64,000 nucleotides of DNA from Mycobacteriaceae bacterium (lineage in GTDB: Bacteria; Actinomycetota; Actinomycetes; Mycobacteriales; Mycobacteriaceae), in the NCBI GenBank assembly GCA_029977845.1, contig JAPOKC010000003.1, positions 56,047 through 120,046 on the forward strand. The letters run 5' to 3'. A program made the position numbers and the translations under genes. Below the pieces are notes generated by a model. The model searched no databases. It had not been told where the DNA came from and saw only the letters and a program-made list of their open reading frames with translations. Each line of letters begins with the position of its first letter. Position 1 is the stretch's first letter. This document shows positions 1-8,990 of the stretch, piece by piece.

Positions 1-202
1 TGATCGCGGCGATGATGAAGGACACCGACAGCGCAGGGCCGGTGATGTTGGCGAACGTGGTGGCGGTGACGGTGAAGATGCCGGCGCCGACGACCACCGA
101 CACCCCGAAGACCGTGAGATCCCACCAGGTGAGGTCCTTGCGGAGCCGGGTGGACGGCTCATCGGTGTCGAGGATGGACTGTTCGACCGATTTGGTGCGC
201 AC
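1..202 (-). CDS. Cationic amino acid permease (APC family), N-terminal part
   Basis: Only the first 67 codons are in the window; the gene continues past base 1. The translation has a charged cytoplasmic start followed by RLRKDLTWWDLTVFGVSVVV and GAGIF, the TM1 signature of APC-superfamily cationic amino acid transporters. It corresponds to Rv3253c of M. tuberculosis, which sits at the same place beside manA. The start chosen is GTG at 202 because a TAACCT box lies 8 bases upstream; an in-frame GTG at 229 is the alternative. The family moves amino acids such as arginine or lysine across the plasma membrane; the substrate here is unknown. Confidence 0.8.
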   Translation of the reverse strand, partial: MRTKSVEQSILDTDEPSTRLRKDLTWWDLTVFGVSVVVGAGIFTVTATTFANITGPALSVSFIIAAI

Positions 203-210
203 GCGCGCAG

Positions 211-216
211 AGGTTA
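211..216 (-). promoter_or_regulatory. -10 box of the permease, leaderless type
   Basis: TAACCT on the minus strand lies 8 bases before GTG at 202. This TANNNT-N6-8-start arrangement recurs across the window and places the transcript start at or next to the start codon. Confidence 0.4.
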
Positions 217-264
217 CCGGGCCGGGCACGGATCGCGGTCGGGTTCGACCCGGCTGCGGCGGGT

Positions 265-1272
265 TCAATGCGCTGCCGGTGCGTCCTTTTCGTCGATGTC
301 CTCTGCGTCGCCCCCTGCGTCCGAACCCTTGGAACGGCGGAAACGCAACCGGTGCAAGGGGAGCACCGCGATCACTCCCACCACGACGACGCCCACCAGA
401 AGACCGAGCAGGGCTGAGGCCGAAGTGTTGGCGAACCACCCCAGCACACCCCCGATCGCGGGTACGCCATGCACCAGGTGCTCGAGTTCGTGGACGAGGT
501 CATAGGGGGCACTCCAGCCCAGCTCATGCAGACCGGCCAGCAAGATATGGCCGCCGACCCACAACATGGCCACCGTGCCGATCACCGAGAGCCATGCGAG
601 GACCTTGGGCATCGCCGTCAACAGCAACCGCCCGATGCGCTGTGATCGCTGAGATGGCCGCTGCGCCAGAACCAGGCCCACGTCGTCCATCTTGACGATC
701 AGTGCGACGACACCGTAGACGGCCGCCGTGATGACCACGGCGACAACAGCGAGAATCACGCCGCGGGACACGACCGGTTCCTCGATGACCTCTTTGAGCG
801 CGATCACCATGATCTCCGCCGAGAGGATGAAGTCGGTGCGGATGGCGCCGGCGATCGTCGCCGCCTCGGCATCGGGGCCCAATTGCGCCGACGGGCGGTC
901 ATGATCGTGATCGTCATGGCGCAGAGAGTGGACGATCTTGTGGGCACCTTCGTAACAGAGGTAGCACCCGCCCAGCATCAGGATGATCTCCACCACCGTG
1001 GGCGCGATGGAGCTGAGTAGCAGCACCGCAGGGAGGATGATGAGCAATTTGTTTCGCAGCGAGCCGATCGCGATACGCCGAATGATCGGCAGTTCCCGCT
1101 CAGCCTCAAGTCCGTGCACATAGCGTGGGGTGACTGCGGTGTCGTCGACCACCACACCGGCGGCTTTGACGCTGGCCCGCCCCGCAGCCGCTCCCACGTC
1201 GTCGATTGAGGCCGCGGCGAGCTTGGCCAGCGCAGCGACGTCATCGAGTAGTCCGACCAGGCCGCCTGCCAT
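265..1272 (-). CDS. DUF808 family inner membrane protein
   Basis: A 335-residue protein that begins MAGGLVGLLDDVAALAKLAA, the typical opening of DUF808 (YedI-like) proteins. Hydrophobic segments lie near residues 76-104, 171-194, 223-247 and 285-306, so it is an integral membrane protein. A His/Asp-rich stretch (about 119-126) sits in the loop after the first membrane segment. The C-terminus is acidic and cytoplasmic-looking. The start has a strong ribosome binding site (CAGGAGGG about 6 bases upstream), unlike the leaderless genes around it. The biochemical function of the family is not established. It is transcribed in the same direction as manA, 60 bases downstream of manA's stop, and may share its transcript. 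Confidence 0.85.
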   Translation of the reverse strand: MAGGLVGLLDDVAALAKLAAASIDDVGAAAGRASVKAAGVVVDDTAVTPRYVHGLEAERELPIIRRIAIGSLRNKLLIILPAVLLLSSIAPTVVEIILMLGGCYLCYEGAHKIVHSLRHDDHDHDRPSAQLGPDAEAATIAGAIRTDFILSAEIMVIALKEVIEEPVVSRGVILAVVAVVITAAVYGVVALIVKMDDVGLVLAQRPSQRSQRIGRLLLTAMPKVLAWLSVIGTVAMLWVGGHILLAGLHELGWSAPYDLVHELEHLVHGVPAIGGVLGWFANTSASALLGLLVGVVVVGVIAVLPLHRLRFRRSKGSDAGGDAEDIDEKDAPAAH

Positions 1273-1332
1273 TCCAGCCCTCCTGTCGAAAGTGGCGCCA
1301 AGACGCCGAGCTACCCGCGAGCATCGACGTGT

Positions 1333-2553
1333 CTAGAGGCCCACCGTAGCGCGGAAGATCCGACTCGGGACTGAAGCCTCCAAACGGATCGGGCCGTCGT
1401 CTGCGGCAACCCACGCCGCCGCCCCATGATGCATCCGCACCTCGCCGGACTTGGCCCGCACCGTCACCGAACCCTCGGTGCAGACCAGGACCTGGGGGCC
1501 CTCGTGACGGGCGGGCGCATCCACCTCGTGGCCGAGGTCACCGCCGTCGAGTGTGATCACCGAGACGGCGAACTCCGGGGCGGGTGTGTCGTAGATCAGT
1601 TCGTTGCCTTCACGCCGGGTGACGGCCCGGGAATCGGTTACCGGGGTGAAGTCCAGCACCCGGAGCAGTTCGGGTACGTCGACGTGCTTGGGGGTCAGGC
1701 CGCCGCGAAGCACGTTGTCGGAGTTGGCCATCACCTCCATACCCATCCCGTGCAGATAGCTGTGCAGATTGCCGGCCGCCAGGAAGACACCCTCACCGGG
1801 CTTGAGGCTGACCCGGTTGATCAGCAGTGCCGCAAGCACGCCGGCATCGCCGGGATACCGTTCACCGAGTTCCAGAACGGTACGTGCTTCGGCGGCGAAT
1901 TCCTTTGCACCGGAACGGATATAGGACACCGCACCCTCCAGCACAGCCGGGATCAGTCCGTCGAGATCGGGCTGCGGAGCGGCGATCCAGGTGGTGAACA
2001 GCGCACGCAGACCTGAGGCGTCGGACTGATCGGTCAGCAGCACGATGTAGGGCTCGAGAGCCGGGACGTCCAGCGCGCGCATGAATGCCACCGATCGGGC
2101 TGCGGGCCGGAAACCGGCGAGCGCCTCGAAATCGGTGATGGCAACAAGCAATTCGGGCTTATGGCTGCGATCGCGATAGTTGCGTACCGGGGAGCTGATC
2201 GGCAGGCCGATGCGCTCTTCGCGATCGAATCCCTCCACCGCCTGCTGCGCACTCGGGTGCGCCTGCAGCGACAGCGGTTCGTCAGCCGCGAGAACCTTGA
2301 CCAGGAACGGCAACCGGCCGCCGAACCGCTCGCAGACCGCCGGTCCGAGTTGCCCCTCGGGGTCGGCGTCGATCACCTCGAGCAGTGAGGTCTGCACACC
2401 GTTGGCCGCCAGCCGCGCGGGATCCCCCGGATGCGCACCGAGCCACAGTTCAGCTTCCGGATGCGCGGTCGGCGCGGGCCGGCCGGTGAACTCCGCGATC
2501 GCGGTGCGTGATCCCCACGCGTACGTTCGGATCGCCCCCTGCATCAGCTGCAC
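1333..2553 (-). CDS. manA: Mannose-6-phosphate isomerase, class I
   Basis: Interconverts fructose 6-phosphate and mannose 6-phosphate in the cytoplasm, the entry step to GDP-mannose for mannolipids, lipoarabinomannan and mannoproteins. The 406-residue protein shows the type I PMI zinc site: Q97 and H99 in LSLQAHPSAQQA, E134 in HKPE, and H264 in GNLHSYLHG. It starts MQLMQGAIRTYAWGS, as mycobacterial ManA does; M4 is a possible internal start. The gene lies 6 bases after the SIS-domain gene and is the third gene of a manB-SIS-manA run matching Rv3257c-Rv3255c. The operon probably starts at the manB promoter near 5046. Confidence 0.95.
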   Translation of the reverse strand: MQLMQGAIRTYAWGSRTAIAEFTGRPAPTAHPEAELWLGAHPGDPARLAANGVQTSLLEVIDADPEGQLGPAVCERFGGRLPFLVKVLAADEPLSLQAHPSAQQAVEGFDREERIGLPISSPVRNYRDRSHKPELLVAITDFEALAGFRPAARSVAFMRALDVPALEPYIVLLTDQSDASGLRALFTTWIAAPQPDLDGLIPAVLEGAVSYIRSGAKEFAAEARTVLELGERYPGDAGVLAALLINRVSLKPGEGVFLAAGNLHSYLHGMGMEVMANSDNVLRGGLTPKHVDVPELLRVLDFTPVTDSRAVTRREGNELIYDTPAPEFAVSVITLDGGDLGHEVDAPARHEGPQVLVCTEGSVTVRAKSGEVRMHHGAAAWVAADDGPIRLEASVPSRIFRATVGL

Positions 2554-2559
2554 GGCGCC

Positions 2560-3636
2560 CTACCCTCCCATCAGCCGCAGATACACCGCGGCCATCTCCA
2601 CTCGCAGCGCCAGGATCGCCAGTTCCGTCTCGACCCGTCTAGAGACCGGCACCGATCCGAGGTCCTCAGTCCCGACGTCCTCGGCGCCGAGCAGGTCGAC
2701 ACCGTCGATCCCGGTGACCCGAGCGGTGAGCGTAGTGCGCTCCGCAGCCAGCGCCAGCGCCATCACCCGGGGCCGGCCGGGTAGCGGGCCGTCGATCTCC
2801 TCATCGTGGAACAGCGCGTCGACCGAATCACCGAAACGGCCGGCGGTACCGGTGCGCATCGCCGCCAGGGCGTCTCCGAGTCCGGCTGCCGCCACCGGAT
2901 CACCGGCCACCCGCAACAGCACCGACGAACCGTGCCGCGCCAACGCGAGGGTGGCCGCGCAGTCACCGGCCAGCACGGTCGGGCGCCCGCAGATCCGCTC
3001 GGCCAGCGCCTTGGCCGGGTTGGTGAAGACCTCCCGGGCGGCGCTGTTGCGCAGCGCCTCGGCATCGAGTTCGTCGGCGAGTTCGACCAGATTCATCGTC
3101 ACCGCCGGGTCGACGGCGGCGAAAACAGCAAGCCCGGCAGCCAGGTGGCGCGACAACCCGAATTCGTCGGGGACCCACAACCGCGGCGCGAGCACCGCCG
3201 CCCGTCCGGCGGTGGCATCCCGCAGTGGACCCTCGTACGGTGCGGCCACCACCACCCGCGCTCCGCGCCGTACGCCGGTGGCCGCGGCGGTGACGAGCAC
3301 CGGGTCACCCGGATCGTCGCCCGCGACGATCAGCACATCCAGTGCGCCGATCCACGGCGGGGACTCCGCTGCCAGCACGATCGGCGCACCGGCGGTCCCG
3401 CTCAGCGCGGCGGCCAGCATGGCGCCCGCGGACTCGGCCGGGCCGCGGCCGGCGACCCAGATGACGGTGCGAGGGCGATCACCGCTCACCGCGTCCAGCA
3501 CGCCCTCCTCGACGGCGGACGCGGTGGCGCGGACCTGCGCGCCCGCGGTGGCGGCGGCCCGCAACAAGCCGTCGCGATCGGCCTCGATCAATCCCTCGGT
3601 GTCGTCGAGGTCCACGGTGGCATTAGCGGCGCTCAC
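2560..3636 (-). CDS. SIS-domain protein, Rv3256c/TobH-like
   Basis: A 358-residue protein in the position of Rv3256c, between manA and manB. Its middle part (residues about 55-250) looks like a sugar isomerase (SIS) fold, with a Gly-rich nucleotide/sugar-phosphate loop (VWVAGRGPAESAGAM type) and a second half typical of the PGI/PMI-like TobH family. The location suggests a role in fructose/mannose phosphate metabolism, but no activity is established for this group that I know of. The first codons overlap the last codons of manB by 4 bases (ATGA type), so translation is probably coupled. Its 3' end is 6 bases from manA. Confidence 0.8.
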   Translation of the reverse strand: MSAANATVDLDDTEGLIEADRDGLLRAAATAGAQVRATASAVEEGVLDAVSGDRPRTVIWVAGRGPAESAGAMLAAALSGTAGAPIVLAAESPPWIGALDVLIVAGDDPGDPVLVTAAATGVRRGARVVVAAPYEGPLRDATAGRAAVLAPRLWVPDEFGLSRHLAAGLAVFAAVDPAVTMNLVELADELDAEALRNSAAREVFTNPAKALAERICGRPTVLAGDCAATLALARHGSSVLLRVAGDPVAAAGLGDALAAMRTGTAGRFGDSVDALFHDEEIDGPLPGRPRVMALALAAERTTLTARVTGIDGVDLLGAEDVGTEDLGSVPVSRRVETELAILALRVEMAAVYLRLMGG

Positions 3637-5039
3637 GCGCGAGCCTTGCTCCGCGACGCGATCTCATCGGCCACCCGGTTCACGATCGCATTGACGCCCT
3701 CGACGGTCGGCGCCTCCACGTTGAGTCGCAGCAGCGGCTCGGTGTTGGACGTCCGCAGGTTGAACCATGCACCGCCACCCAGGTCGATGGTGACCCCGTC
3801 CATGTGGTCCACCGAGACAGCCTGCGGCTCATAGGATTTCACCACTGCCGCCACCAGCTCCGGGGCGTCGTCGATGCGGAAGTTGATCTCACCGGAGGCC
3901 GCGTAGCGCTGGTAGTCGTCCATCAGGTCAGACAGCGGCCGGGGCTGCTCCCCGAGAGCGGCCAGCACGTGCAGGGCGGCCAGCATGCCGGAGTCGGCAC
4001 CCCAGAACTCCCGGAAGTAGTAGTGCGCCGAATGCTCACCTCCGAAGACCGAGCCGGTCTGCGCCATCAGCGCCTTGATGTAGGAATGCCCGACCCGCGA
4101 GCGCACCGCGACACCGCCGTGCTCGGCGATCACCTCCGGCACCGTCCGCGATGTGATCAGGTTGTGAATCACCGTCGCGCCCGGTTCCCGGCTCAGTTCG
4201 CGCGCAGCGACCAGTGCGGTGACCGCGGACGGCGAGACCGGCTCACCGCGTTCGTCGACGACGAAGCACCGGTCTGCATCACCGTCGAAGGCCAGTCCGA
4301 TGTCGGCGCCGGTCTGCACCACGTAGCGCTGCAGATCCCTGAGGTTGGACGGTTCCAGCGGGTTGGCCTCATGGTTGGGAAACGAACCGTCGAGTTCGAA
4401 GTAGAGCGGCAACAGGGTCAGCGCCTCGATCGGTCCCAGCACGGCCGGCGTGGTGTGCCCGGCCATTCCGTTACCCGCGTCGACGGCGACCCGCAACGGC
4501 CGCACACCGCTCACATCCACCAGTGACCGCAGAAAGGCGCCGTAGTCGTTCAGCACATCCTGATCGCGAACCGTTCCGTGTGCACCGTCGAACCCGGGGA
4601 CTCCGGCGATCACCTCATCACGGATCACTCCCAGTCCGGTGTCCTCGCCGACCGGCTTCGCCTGCGCCCGGCAGAGTTTGATGCCGTTGTAACTGGCCGG
4701 GTTGTGGCTGGCGGTGAACATCGCGCCGGGACAGTTCAGGAGACCGGAAGCGAAGTACAACTCATCGGTGGAAGCCAGTCCGATCCGGATGACATCGAGT
4801 CCCTGCGCGCAGACCCCGGCGGCGAAGGCCGCAGCCAGCACCGGCGAACTCTCGCGCATATCGTGACCGATCACCACCCGCTCGGCACCATCGCCGCGCA
4901 TCAGCCTGGCGAACGCCGCGGCGACGTCGGCGACGAAGTCCTCATCGATCTCGGTGCCGACCAGACCGCGGACGTCGTAGGCCTTGATGACGCTGCGCAC
5001 CGCATCGGCGGGCCTGGGCATCGCGGAACCCGGAGACAC
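3633..5039 (-). CDS. manB: Phosphomannomutase/phosphoglucomutase
   Basis: Converts mannose 6-phosphate to mannose 1-phosphate for GDP-mannose synthesis. The 468-residue protein has all four phosphohexomutase signatures: the phosphoserine loop TASHNPASYNGIK with S111 as the phospho-acceptor, the metal site DGDADR at 252-257, the sugar-binding loop GGEHSAHYYF at 333-342, and a C-terminal phosphate-binding region RTSNTEPLLRL. The start chosen is GTG at 5039, which has a TAGGCT box 6 bases upstream; ATG six codons in (MPRPADAV) is the alternative. It heads the manB-SIS-manA operon. It corresponds to Rv3257c. Confidence 0.94.
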   Translation of the reverse strand: MSPGSAMPRPADAVRSVIKAYDVRGLVGTEIDEDFVADVAAAFARLMRGDGAERVVIGHDMRESSPVLAAAFAAGVCAQGLDVIRIGLASTDELYFASGLLNCPGAMFTASHNPASYNGIKLCRAQAKPVGEDTGLGVIRDEVIAGVPGFDGAHGTVRDQDVLNDYGAFLRSLVDVSGVRPLRVAVDAGNGMAGHTTPAVLGPIEALTLLPLYFELDGSFPNHEANPLEPSNLRDLQRYVVQTGADIGLAFDGDADRCFVVDERGEPVSPSAVTALVAARELSREPGATVIHNLITSRTVPEVIAEHGGVAVRSRVGHSYIKALMAQTGSVFGGEHSAHYYFREFWGADSGMLAALHVLAALGEQPRPLSDLMDDYQRYAASGEINFRIDDAPELVAAVVKSYEPQAVSVDHMDGVTIDLGGGAWFNLRTSNTEPLLRLNVEAPTVEGVNAIVNRVADEIASRSKARA

Positions 5040-5045
5040 CCCGTC

Positions 5046-5051
5046 AGCCTA
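5046..5051 (-). promoter_or_regulatory. -10 box of manB, leaderless type
   Basis: TAGGCT on the minus strand, 6 bases before GTG at 5039. It supports that GTG as a leaderless start for the mannose operon. Confidence 0.45.
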
Positions 5052-5066
5052 GTCGCTGGCCACCCG

Positions 5067-5465
5067 TCAGTCGGCGGGGTCGGGAAGGACCCGGAGGTGA
5101 CCGCGGCGCCGGCCGTTGAGCGGCGGGACGGTCGGCGCGATGGCGTGCGCCGCCGTGCTGTACGGATCGGAGAAACCGGCCGCCGGCCCTGGTGGGAGCA
5201 TCCGACCCTCCCGGACGGCCTCGGCAAGGGCCACCAGATCGTCCTCATCCGGGTTGACCGGCAGGGGCGCGGCGTGACGGACCAGTTCCCAGCCCCGCGG
5301 GGCGGTGATCCGGCTGGCGTGGCTCAAGCAGAGATCCCAGGTATGCGGTTCGCGGACAGTCGCCAACGGTCCCACCACGGCGGTGGAGTCGGAATAGACG
5401 TATGTCAGCGTCGCCACCGCGTAATGGGGGCATCCGGGCCGGCTGCAGCGACGGGGCACATTCAC
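5067..5465 (-). CDS. DUF3499 family protein (Rv3258c-like)
   Basis: A 132-residue actinobacterial protein. It carries an N-terminal Cys-rich motif RRCSRPGC (C7, C12), then a second WDLCLSHASR motif with another Cys and His, a spacing that suggests a small metal-binding site. The C-terminus is low-complexity and basic. It occupies the place of Rv3258c, next to manB. Function is unknown. The start is GTG at 5465, with a TAACCT box 7 bases upstream; GTG at 5459 is possible. It is divergent from the metallopeptidase-like gene at 5555. Confidence 0.85.
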   Translation of the reverse strand: MNVPRRCSRPGCPHYAVATLTYVYSDSTAVVGPLATVREPHTWDLCLSHASRITAPRGWELVRHAAPLPVNPDEDDLVALAEAVREGRMLPPGPAAGFSDPYSTAAHAIAPTVPPLNGRRRGHLRVLPDPAD

Positions 5466-5472
5466 GAACGCG

Positions 5473-5478
5473 AGGTTA
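5473..5478 (-). promoter_or_regulatory. -10 box of the DUF3499 gene, leaderless type
   Basis: TAACCT on the minus strand, 7 bases before GTG at 5465. It is paired with a divergent TACGAT box at 5542 in the same 89-base gap. Confidence 0.45.
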
Positions 5479-5541
5479 TCGCGGTCACATTCGCCCCAAC
5501 GCCGACACGCGCATCACCGCAGAAGGCTGATGTTGAACCGT

Positions 5542-5547
5542 TACGAT
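5542..5547 (+). promoter_or_regulatory. -10 box of the Rv3259-like gene, leaderless type
   Basis: TACGAT lies 7 bases before GTG at 5555, giving a predicted leaderless transcript. Confidence 0.45.
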
Positions 5548-5554
5548 CGCGACC

Positions 5555-6046
5555 GTGGCCGATTCCCGCAGTTCCCGGCGTGGAGGTGGGGCGCAGGGCG
5601 GGTCCCGGCGCGGCCGCGAGATGCGCGGACCGCTGTTGCCGCCGACGGTTCCCGGGTGGCGCAGTCGCGCTGAACGGTTCGACATGGCGGTGCTGGAGGC
5701 CTACGAACCGATCGAACGGCGCTGGCAGCAGCGGCTCACCGGACTCGACGTGGCGGTCGACGAGATCCCGCGCATTCATCCCAAGGATCCCGAGACCGTG
5801 CAGTGGCCACCGGAGGTGGTGGCTGACGGTCCGATCGCCCTGGCCCGCTTGATACCGGCGGGCGTGGACGTCCGCGGCGAACCCACCCGGGCCCGAATCG
5901 TGCTGTTCCGCAAACCGATTGAGCGACGGGCCAAGGATTCGATCGACCTGACCGATCTATTGCACGAGATTCTGGTGGCACAAGTGGCCACTTACCTCGG
6001 GGTCGAACCCACCGTCATCGACCCGAGTATGGAAGAGGGTGACTGA
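5555..6046 (+). CDS. Metallopeptidase-like protein (zincin family, Rv3259-like)
   Basis: A 163-residue protein. An Arg/Gly/Ser-rich tail of about 40 residues precedes a compact domain with the layout of the zincin-like metallopeptidase family PF06262. The zinc helix is degraded: residues 137-144 read HEILVAQV where catalytic members have HExxH, so the second metal histidine is a valine (V141). The protein is therefore unlikely to be a working protease unless another ligand substitutes; a binding or scaffold role is as likely. The start is GTG at 5555, with a TACGAT box 7 bases before it. It converges on whiB2 with a 10-base gap. Confidence 0.8.
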   Translation: MADSRSSRRGGGAQGGSRRGREMRGPLLPPTVPGWRSRAERFDMAVLEAYEPIERRWQQRLTGLDVAVDEIPRIHPKDPETVQWPPEVVADGPIALARLIPAGVDVRGEPTRARIVLFRKPIERRAKDSIDLTDLLHEILVAQVATYLGVEPTVIDPSMEEGD

Positions 6047-6056
6047 GCAGCGTGGA

Positions 6057-6410
6057 TCAGATGATGCCGCGCTTGAGGCGCCGGCGTTCCCGCTCGGACA
6101 ATCCGCCCCAGATGCCGAACCGCTCGTCATTGGCCAGCGCGTACTCCAGGCAGGCGTCCTTGACCTCGCAGCCCAGGCAGATCCGCTTGGCTTCCCGCGT
6201 CGAGCCGCCCTTCTCCGGGAAGAACGCCTCAGGGTCGGTCTGCGCGCAGAGCGCCTTCTCCTGCCACTGCGGATCATCCGGAGTGAGCATCGAGTAGTCC
6301 GCAACATCAGGCACCAGGCTCAGGTGAGCACGCGCCGCAGAACCCATATCCATAGAGCCGGTAACAGTGTGCGGCGCGCCCATCGCGCCGAGGAAGTGCT
6401 CGTAGGACAT
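6057..6410 (-). CDS. whiB2: WhiB2/WhmD iron-sulfur transcription regulator
   Basis: WhiB-family [4Fe-4S] protein; the orthologue WhmD is needed for septum formation and division in mycobacteria. The 117-residue protein has the four cluster cysteines C55, C78, C81 and C87 (C-X22-C-X2-C-X5-C), the turn GIWGG (99-103) and a basic C-terminal tail ERERRRLKRG for DNA binding. The core from WQEKALCAQTDPEAFFPEKG onward is nearly invariant in WhiB2. The N-terminal 45 residues are variable. The start at 6410 has a strong AGGAGG site. Upstream lies a 259-base region shared with fbiA that contains a LexA-box-like palindrome. Confidence 0.96.
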   Translation of the reverse strand: MSYEHFLGAMGAPHTVTGSMDMGSAARAHLSLVPDVADYSMLTPDDPQWQEKALCAQTDPEAFFPEKGGSTREAKRICLGCEVKDACLEYALANDERFGIWGGLSERERRRLKRGII

Positions 6411-6461
6411 GTCCGCCTCCTCACCTGGTGTCGTTGTATGCCGTGTGACTGCTGTTAAGTT

Positions 6462-6477
6462 TCGAACATGTGATCGA
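6462..6477. promoter_or_regulatory. Candidate LexA (SOS) box upstream of whiB2
   Basis: TCGAAC-ATGT-GATCGA matches the mycobacterial SOS box TCGAAC-N4-GTTCGA at 11 of 12 positions. It lies 52-67 bases upstream of the whiB2 start and about 190 bases upstream of fbiA. The flanking bases extend a symmetric TTCGA/TCGAA palindrome. Binding is not shown; this is a sequence match only. Confidence 0.4.
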
Positions 6478-6653
6478 ATCCTGGACTGCTACACCATATC
6501 TGGCGCGATGACCGGGAATGACACTTGTGTGATTAGACATTGTCGCAGCACCCGGGGTCAAGCTGATGAGCAGATTTCCATACCACTTTCTTTGGGAAAT
6601 CCGGCGTGTCGGTACCGCGGTGTGTTCCCCCGGTGACCCCATCGTGACTGCCC

Positions 6654-6659
6654 TATAGG
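6654..6659 (+). promoter_or_regulatory. Candidate -10 box of fbiA
   Basis: TATAGG within the palindrome CCCTATAGGG lies 10 bases before the GTG start of fbiA. The leader would be 0-4 bases. The rest of the 6411-6669 gap holds the whiB2 5' region and shows no further recognisable feature. Confidence 0.35.
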
Positions 6660-6669
6660 GTTCGTCGCT

Positions 6670-7659
6670 GTGAAGATCACCGTTCTGGTCGGCGGCATCG
6701 GGGGCGCCCGCTTCCTGCTCGGCGTCCAGCGGTTGCTCGGGCTGGGCCAGTTCGCGGAACCCGGGGAAAGCCCTGCTCACGAGCTCACGGCCGTCGTCAA
6801 CATCGGTGACGACGCTTGGATGTTCGGGGTGCGGATCTGCCCCGATCTCGACACCTGCATGTACACCCTGGGCGGCGGTATCGACCCGGATCGGGGCTGG
6901 GGACATCGCGACGAGACCTGGCACGCCAAGGAGGAACTGGCGGCCTACGGCGTACAACCGGATTGGTTCGGCCTCGGCGACCGGGATCTGGCCACCCATC
7001 TGGTGCGCAGCCAGATGCTGCGGGCGGGCTATCCGCTCTCCGCGGTGACCGAGGCGCTGTGCGACCGGTGGTCCCCGGGCGCGACCCTGCTGCCGGCCAG
7101 TGACGACCGATGCGAAACCCATGTCGTGGTGAGCGACCCGGACACCGGCGACCGCAAGGCCATCCACTTCCAGGAGTGGTGGGTGCGTCACCGGGCCAAA
7201 ATCGAGACGCACAGCTTCGCCTTCATCGGCGCCGAATCCGCCTCCGCCGGACCCGGAGTCCTCGAGGCGATCGGCGGTGCCGACCTCGTGATGATCGCCC
7301 CGTCCAACCCGGTGGTCTCCATCGGTGCGATCCTCACCATCGGCGGTGTCCGCGGCGCTCTGCGCTCGACCTCGGCGCCAGTGGTCGGTTACTCACCGAT
7401 CATCGGCGGAAAGCCGTTGCGCGGCATGGCCGATGACTGTCTGAGCGTGATCGGTGTCGAGAGCAGTTCGCAGGGGGTCGGCCGGCACTACGGAGCGCGT
7501 AGCCAGACCGGGCTGCTGGACTACTGGCTCGTCCACGAAGGTGATCACGCCGACCTGCCAGGTGTGACGGTGAAATCCATTCCGCTGTTGATGTCCGATC
7601 CTGATGCCACTGCGGCGATGGTGCGGGCGGGACTCGAACTGGCCGGGCTCACGCCATGA
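6670..7659 (+). CDS. fbiA: FbiA, F420 precursor synthase (CofD family)
   Basis: Transfers the phosphoenolpyruvyl/lactyl-phospho moiety from its guanylylated donor to the deazaflavin Fo, forming dehydro-F420-0 (F420-0 in older schemes). The 329-residue protein is full length for CofD. It has the N-terminal nucleotide loop [12 protein letters not shown], the substrate motif [10 protein letters not shown], and [10 protein letters not shown] in the second half, as expected for the family. The start is GTG at 6670. The stop overlaps the fbiB start by 4 bases (ATGA), and fbiB in turn overlaps the Nudix gene the same way, so the three are one translationally coupled operon. Confidence 0.95.
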   Translation: MKITVLVGGIGGARFLLGVQRLLGLGQFAEPGESPAHELTAVVNIGDDAWMFGVRICPDLDTCMYTLGGGIDPDRGWGHRDETWHAKEELAAYGVQPDWFGLGDRDLATHLVRSQMLRAGYPLSAVTEALCDRWSPGATLLPASDDRCETHVVVSDPDTGDRKAIHFQEWWVRHRAKIETHSFAFIGAESASAGPGVLEAIGGADLVMIAPSNPVVSIGAILTIGGVRGALRSTSAPVVGYSPIIGGKPLRGMADDCLSVIGVESSSQGVGRHYGARSQTGLLDYWLVHEGDHADLPGVTVKSIPLLMSDPDATAAMVRAGLELAGLTP

Positions 7660-8990
7660 CAGAGCACGGGACGGCCGCACCCATCGAGATCCTTCCCGTC
7701 ACCGGCCTTCCCGAATTCCGGCCCGGTGACGACCTGGCAGCCGCGATCTCCGCGGCCGCACCCTGGCTGCGTGACGGAGACGTCGTCGTCATCACCAGCA
7801 AGGTGGTGTCCAAGTGCGAGGGCCGCATCGTGGCCGCGCCCGCCGACCCGGACGAACGCGATGCGTTGCGCCGCAGACTGATCGACGCCGAAGCGGTGCG
7901 GGTGCTGGCCCGACGCGGCCGCACGCTGATCACCGAGAACAAGCTGGGCCTGGTGCAGGCCGCCGCCGGTGTCGACGGGTCCAACATCGGCGCAACCGAA
8001 CTCGCGCTGCTGCCGGAGGATCCCGATGGCAGCGCCGCCCGGTTGCGCGAGGCACTACGGGGGTGCGCCGATGTCGGTGTCGTCATCACCGACACGATGG
8101 GCCGGGCCTGGCGCAACGGACAGACCGACGCCGCGATCGGATCGTCCGGAGTTCCGGTGCTGTTTGCCTATGCCGGTGCGCACGACGCGCACGGCAACGA
8201 ACTACTCGTCACCGAGGTGGCGGTGGCCGACGAGATCGCCGCGGCTGCCGACCTGGTGAAGGGAAAGCTCACCGCGGTGCCGGTGGCGGTGATCCGCGGC
8301 CTGACACTGCGTGATGACGGTTCGACCGCGGCAGGCCTGCTGCGTGGCGGTTCCGACGATCTGTTCTGGCTGGGCACCGAGGAGGCGATCGGGCTCGGCC
8401 GGCGGCAGGCCCAACTGCTGCGACGCTCGGTGCGCCGGTTCGCCGATCAGCCGGTGGAGCCGAAGCTGATCGAGGAGGCGGTCGCCGAGGCGCTGACCGC
8501 TCCCGCCCCGCACCACACCCGACCGGTGCGGTTCGTCTGGTTGGCCGACCGCGACCGGCGCACCGCGCTGCTCGATGCCATGAAGCAGGCGTGGCGTGAC
8601 GACCTGGCCGGCGACGGCAAGACTGCGGAGTCGATCGAGCGCCGGGTGACACGCGGGCAGATTCTCTATGACGCACCCGAGGTGCTGATCCCCTTCCTGG
8701 TACCCGACGGCGCACACAGCTACCCGGACGCCGGCCGGACCGCCGCCGAGCACACCATGTTCACGGTCGCTGCGGGTGCGGCGGTGCAAGGGTTGCTGGT
8801 GGCGTTGGCGGTTCGCGGTGTCGGCAGCTGCTGGATCGGCTCGACGATCTTCACCCCGGACATCGTGCGGTCAGTTCTGGATCTGCCCGGCGACTGGCAA
8901 CCCCTGGGCGCGGTGGCGATCGGCCACCCCGAGCAACCCCCCTCACCACGCGATCCCGCACCGGCCGGCGATCTGCTGGTGCGTCGATGA
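7656..8990 (+). CDS. fbiB: FbiB, F420 gamma-glutamyl ligase with nitroreductase domain
   Basis: Two-domain mycobacterial F420 enzyme of 444 residues. Residues 1 to about 245 form the CofE-type ligase that adds glutamates to F420-0 (motifs [45 protein letters not shown]). Residues from about 250 form an FMN-binding nitroreductase domain ([20 protein letters not shown]), which reduces dehydro-F420 and promotes longer poly-glutamate tails. Both halves look intact. It overlaps fbiA by 4 bases and the Nudix gene by 4 bases. Confidence 0.95.
   Translation: MTEHGTAAPIEILPVTGLPEFRPGDDLAAAISAAAPWLRDGDVVVITSKVVSKCEGRIVAAPADPDERDALRRRLIDAEAVRVLARRGRTLITENKLGLVQAAAGVDGSNIGATELALLPEDPDGSAARLREALRGCADVGVVITDTMGRAWRNGQTDAAIGSSGVPVLFAYAGAHDAHGNELLVTEVAVADEIAAAADLVKGKLTAVPVAVIRGLTLRDDGSTAAGLLRGGSDDLFWLGTEEAIGLGRRQAQLLRRSVRRFADQPVEPKLIEEAVAEALTAPAPHHTRPVRFVWLADRDRRTALLDAMKQAWRDDLAGDGKTAESIERRVTRGQILYDAPEVLIPFLVPDGAHSYPDAGRTAAEHTMFTVAAGAAVQGLLVALAVRGVGSCWIGSTIFTPDIVRSVLDLPGDWQPLGAVAIGHPEQPPSPRDPAPAGDLLVRR

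Noticed and set aside
2180..3694. A 504-codon plus-strand frame
   Set aside because: It lies opposite manA and the Rv3256c-like gene and is Ser/Arg/Ala-rich low complexity, typical of a GC-rich antisense shadow.
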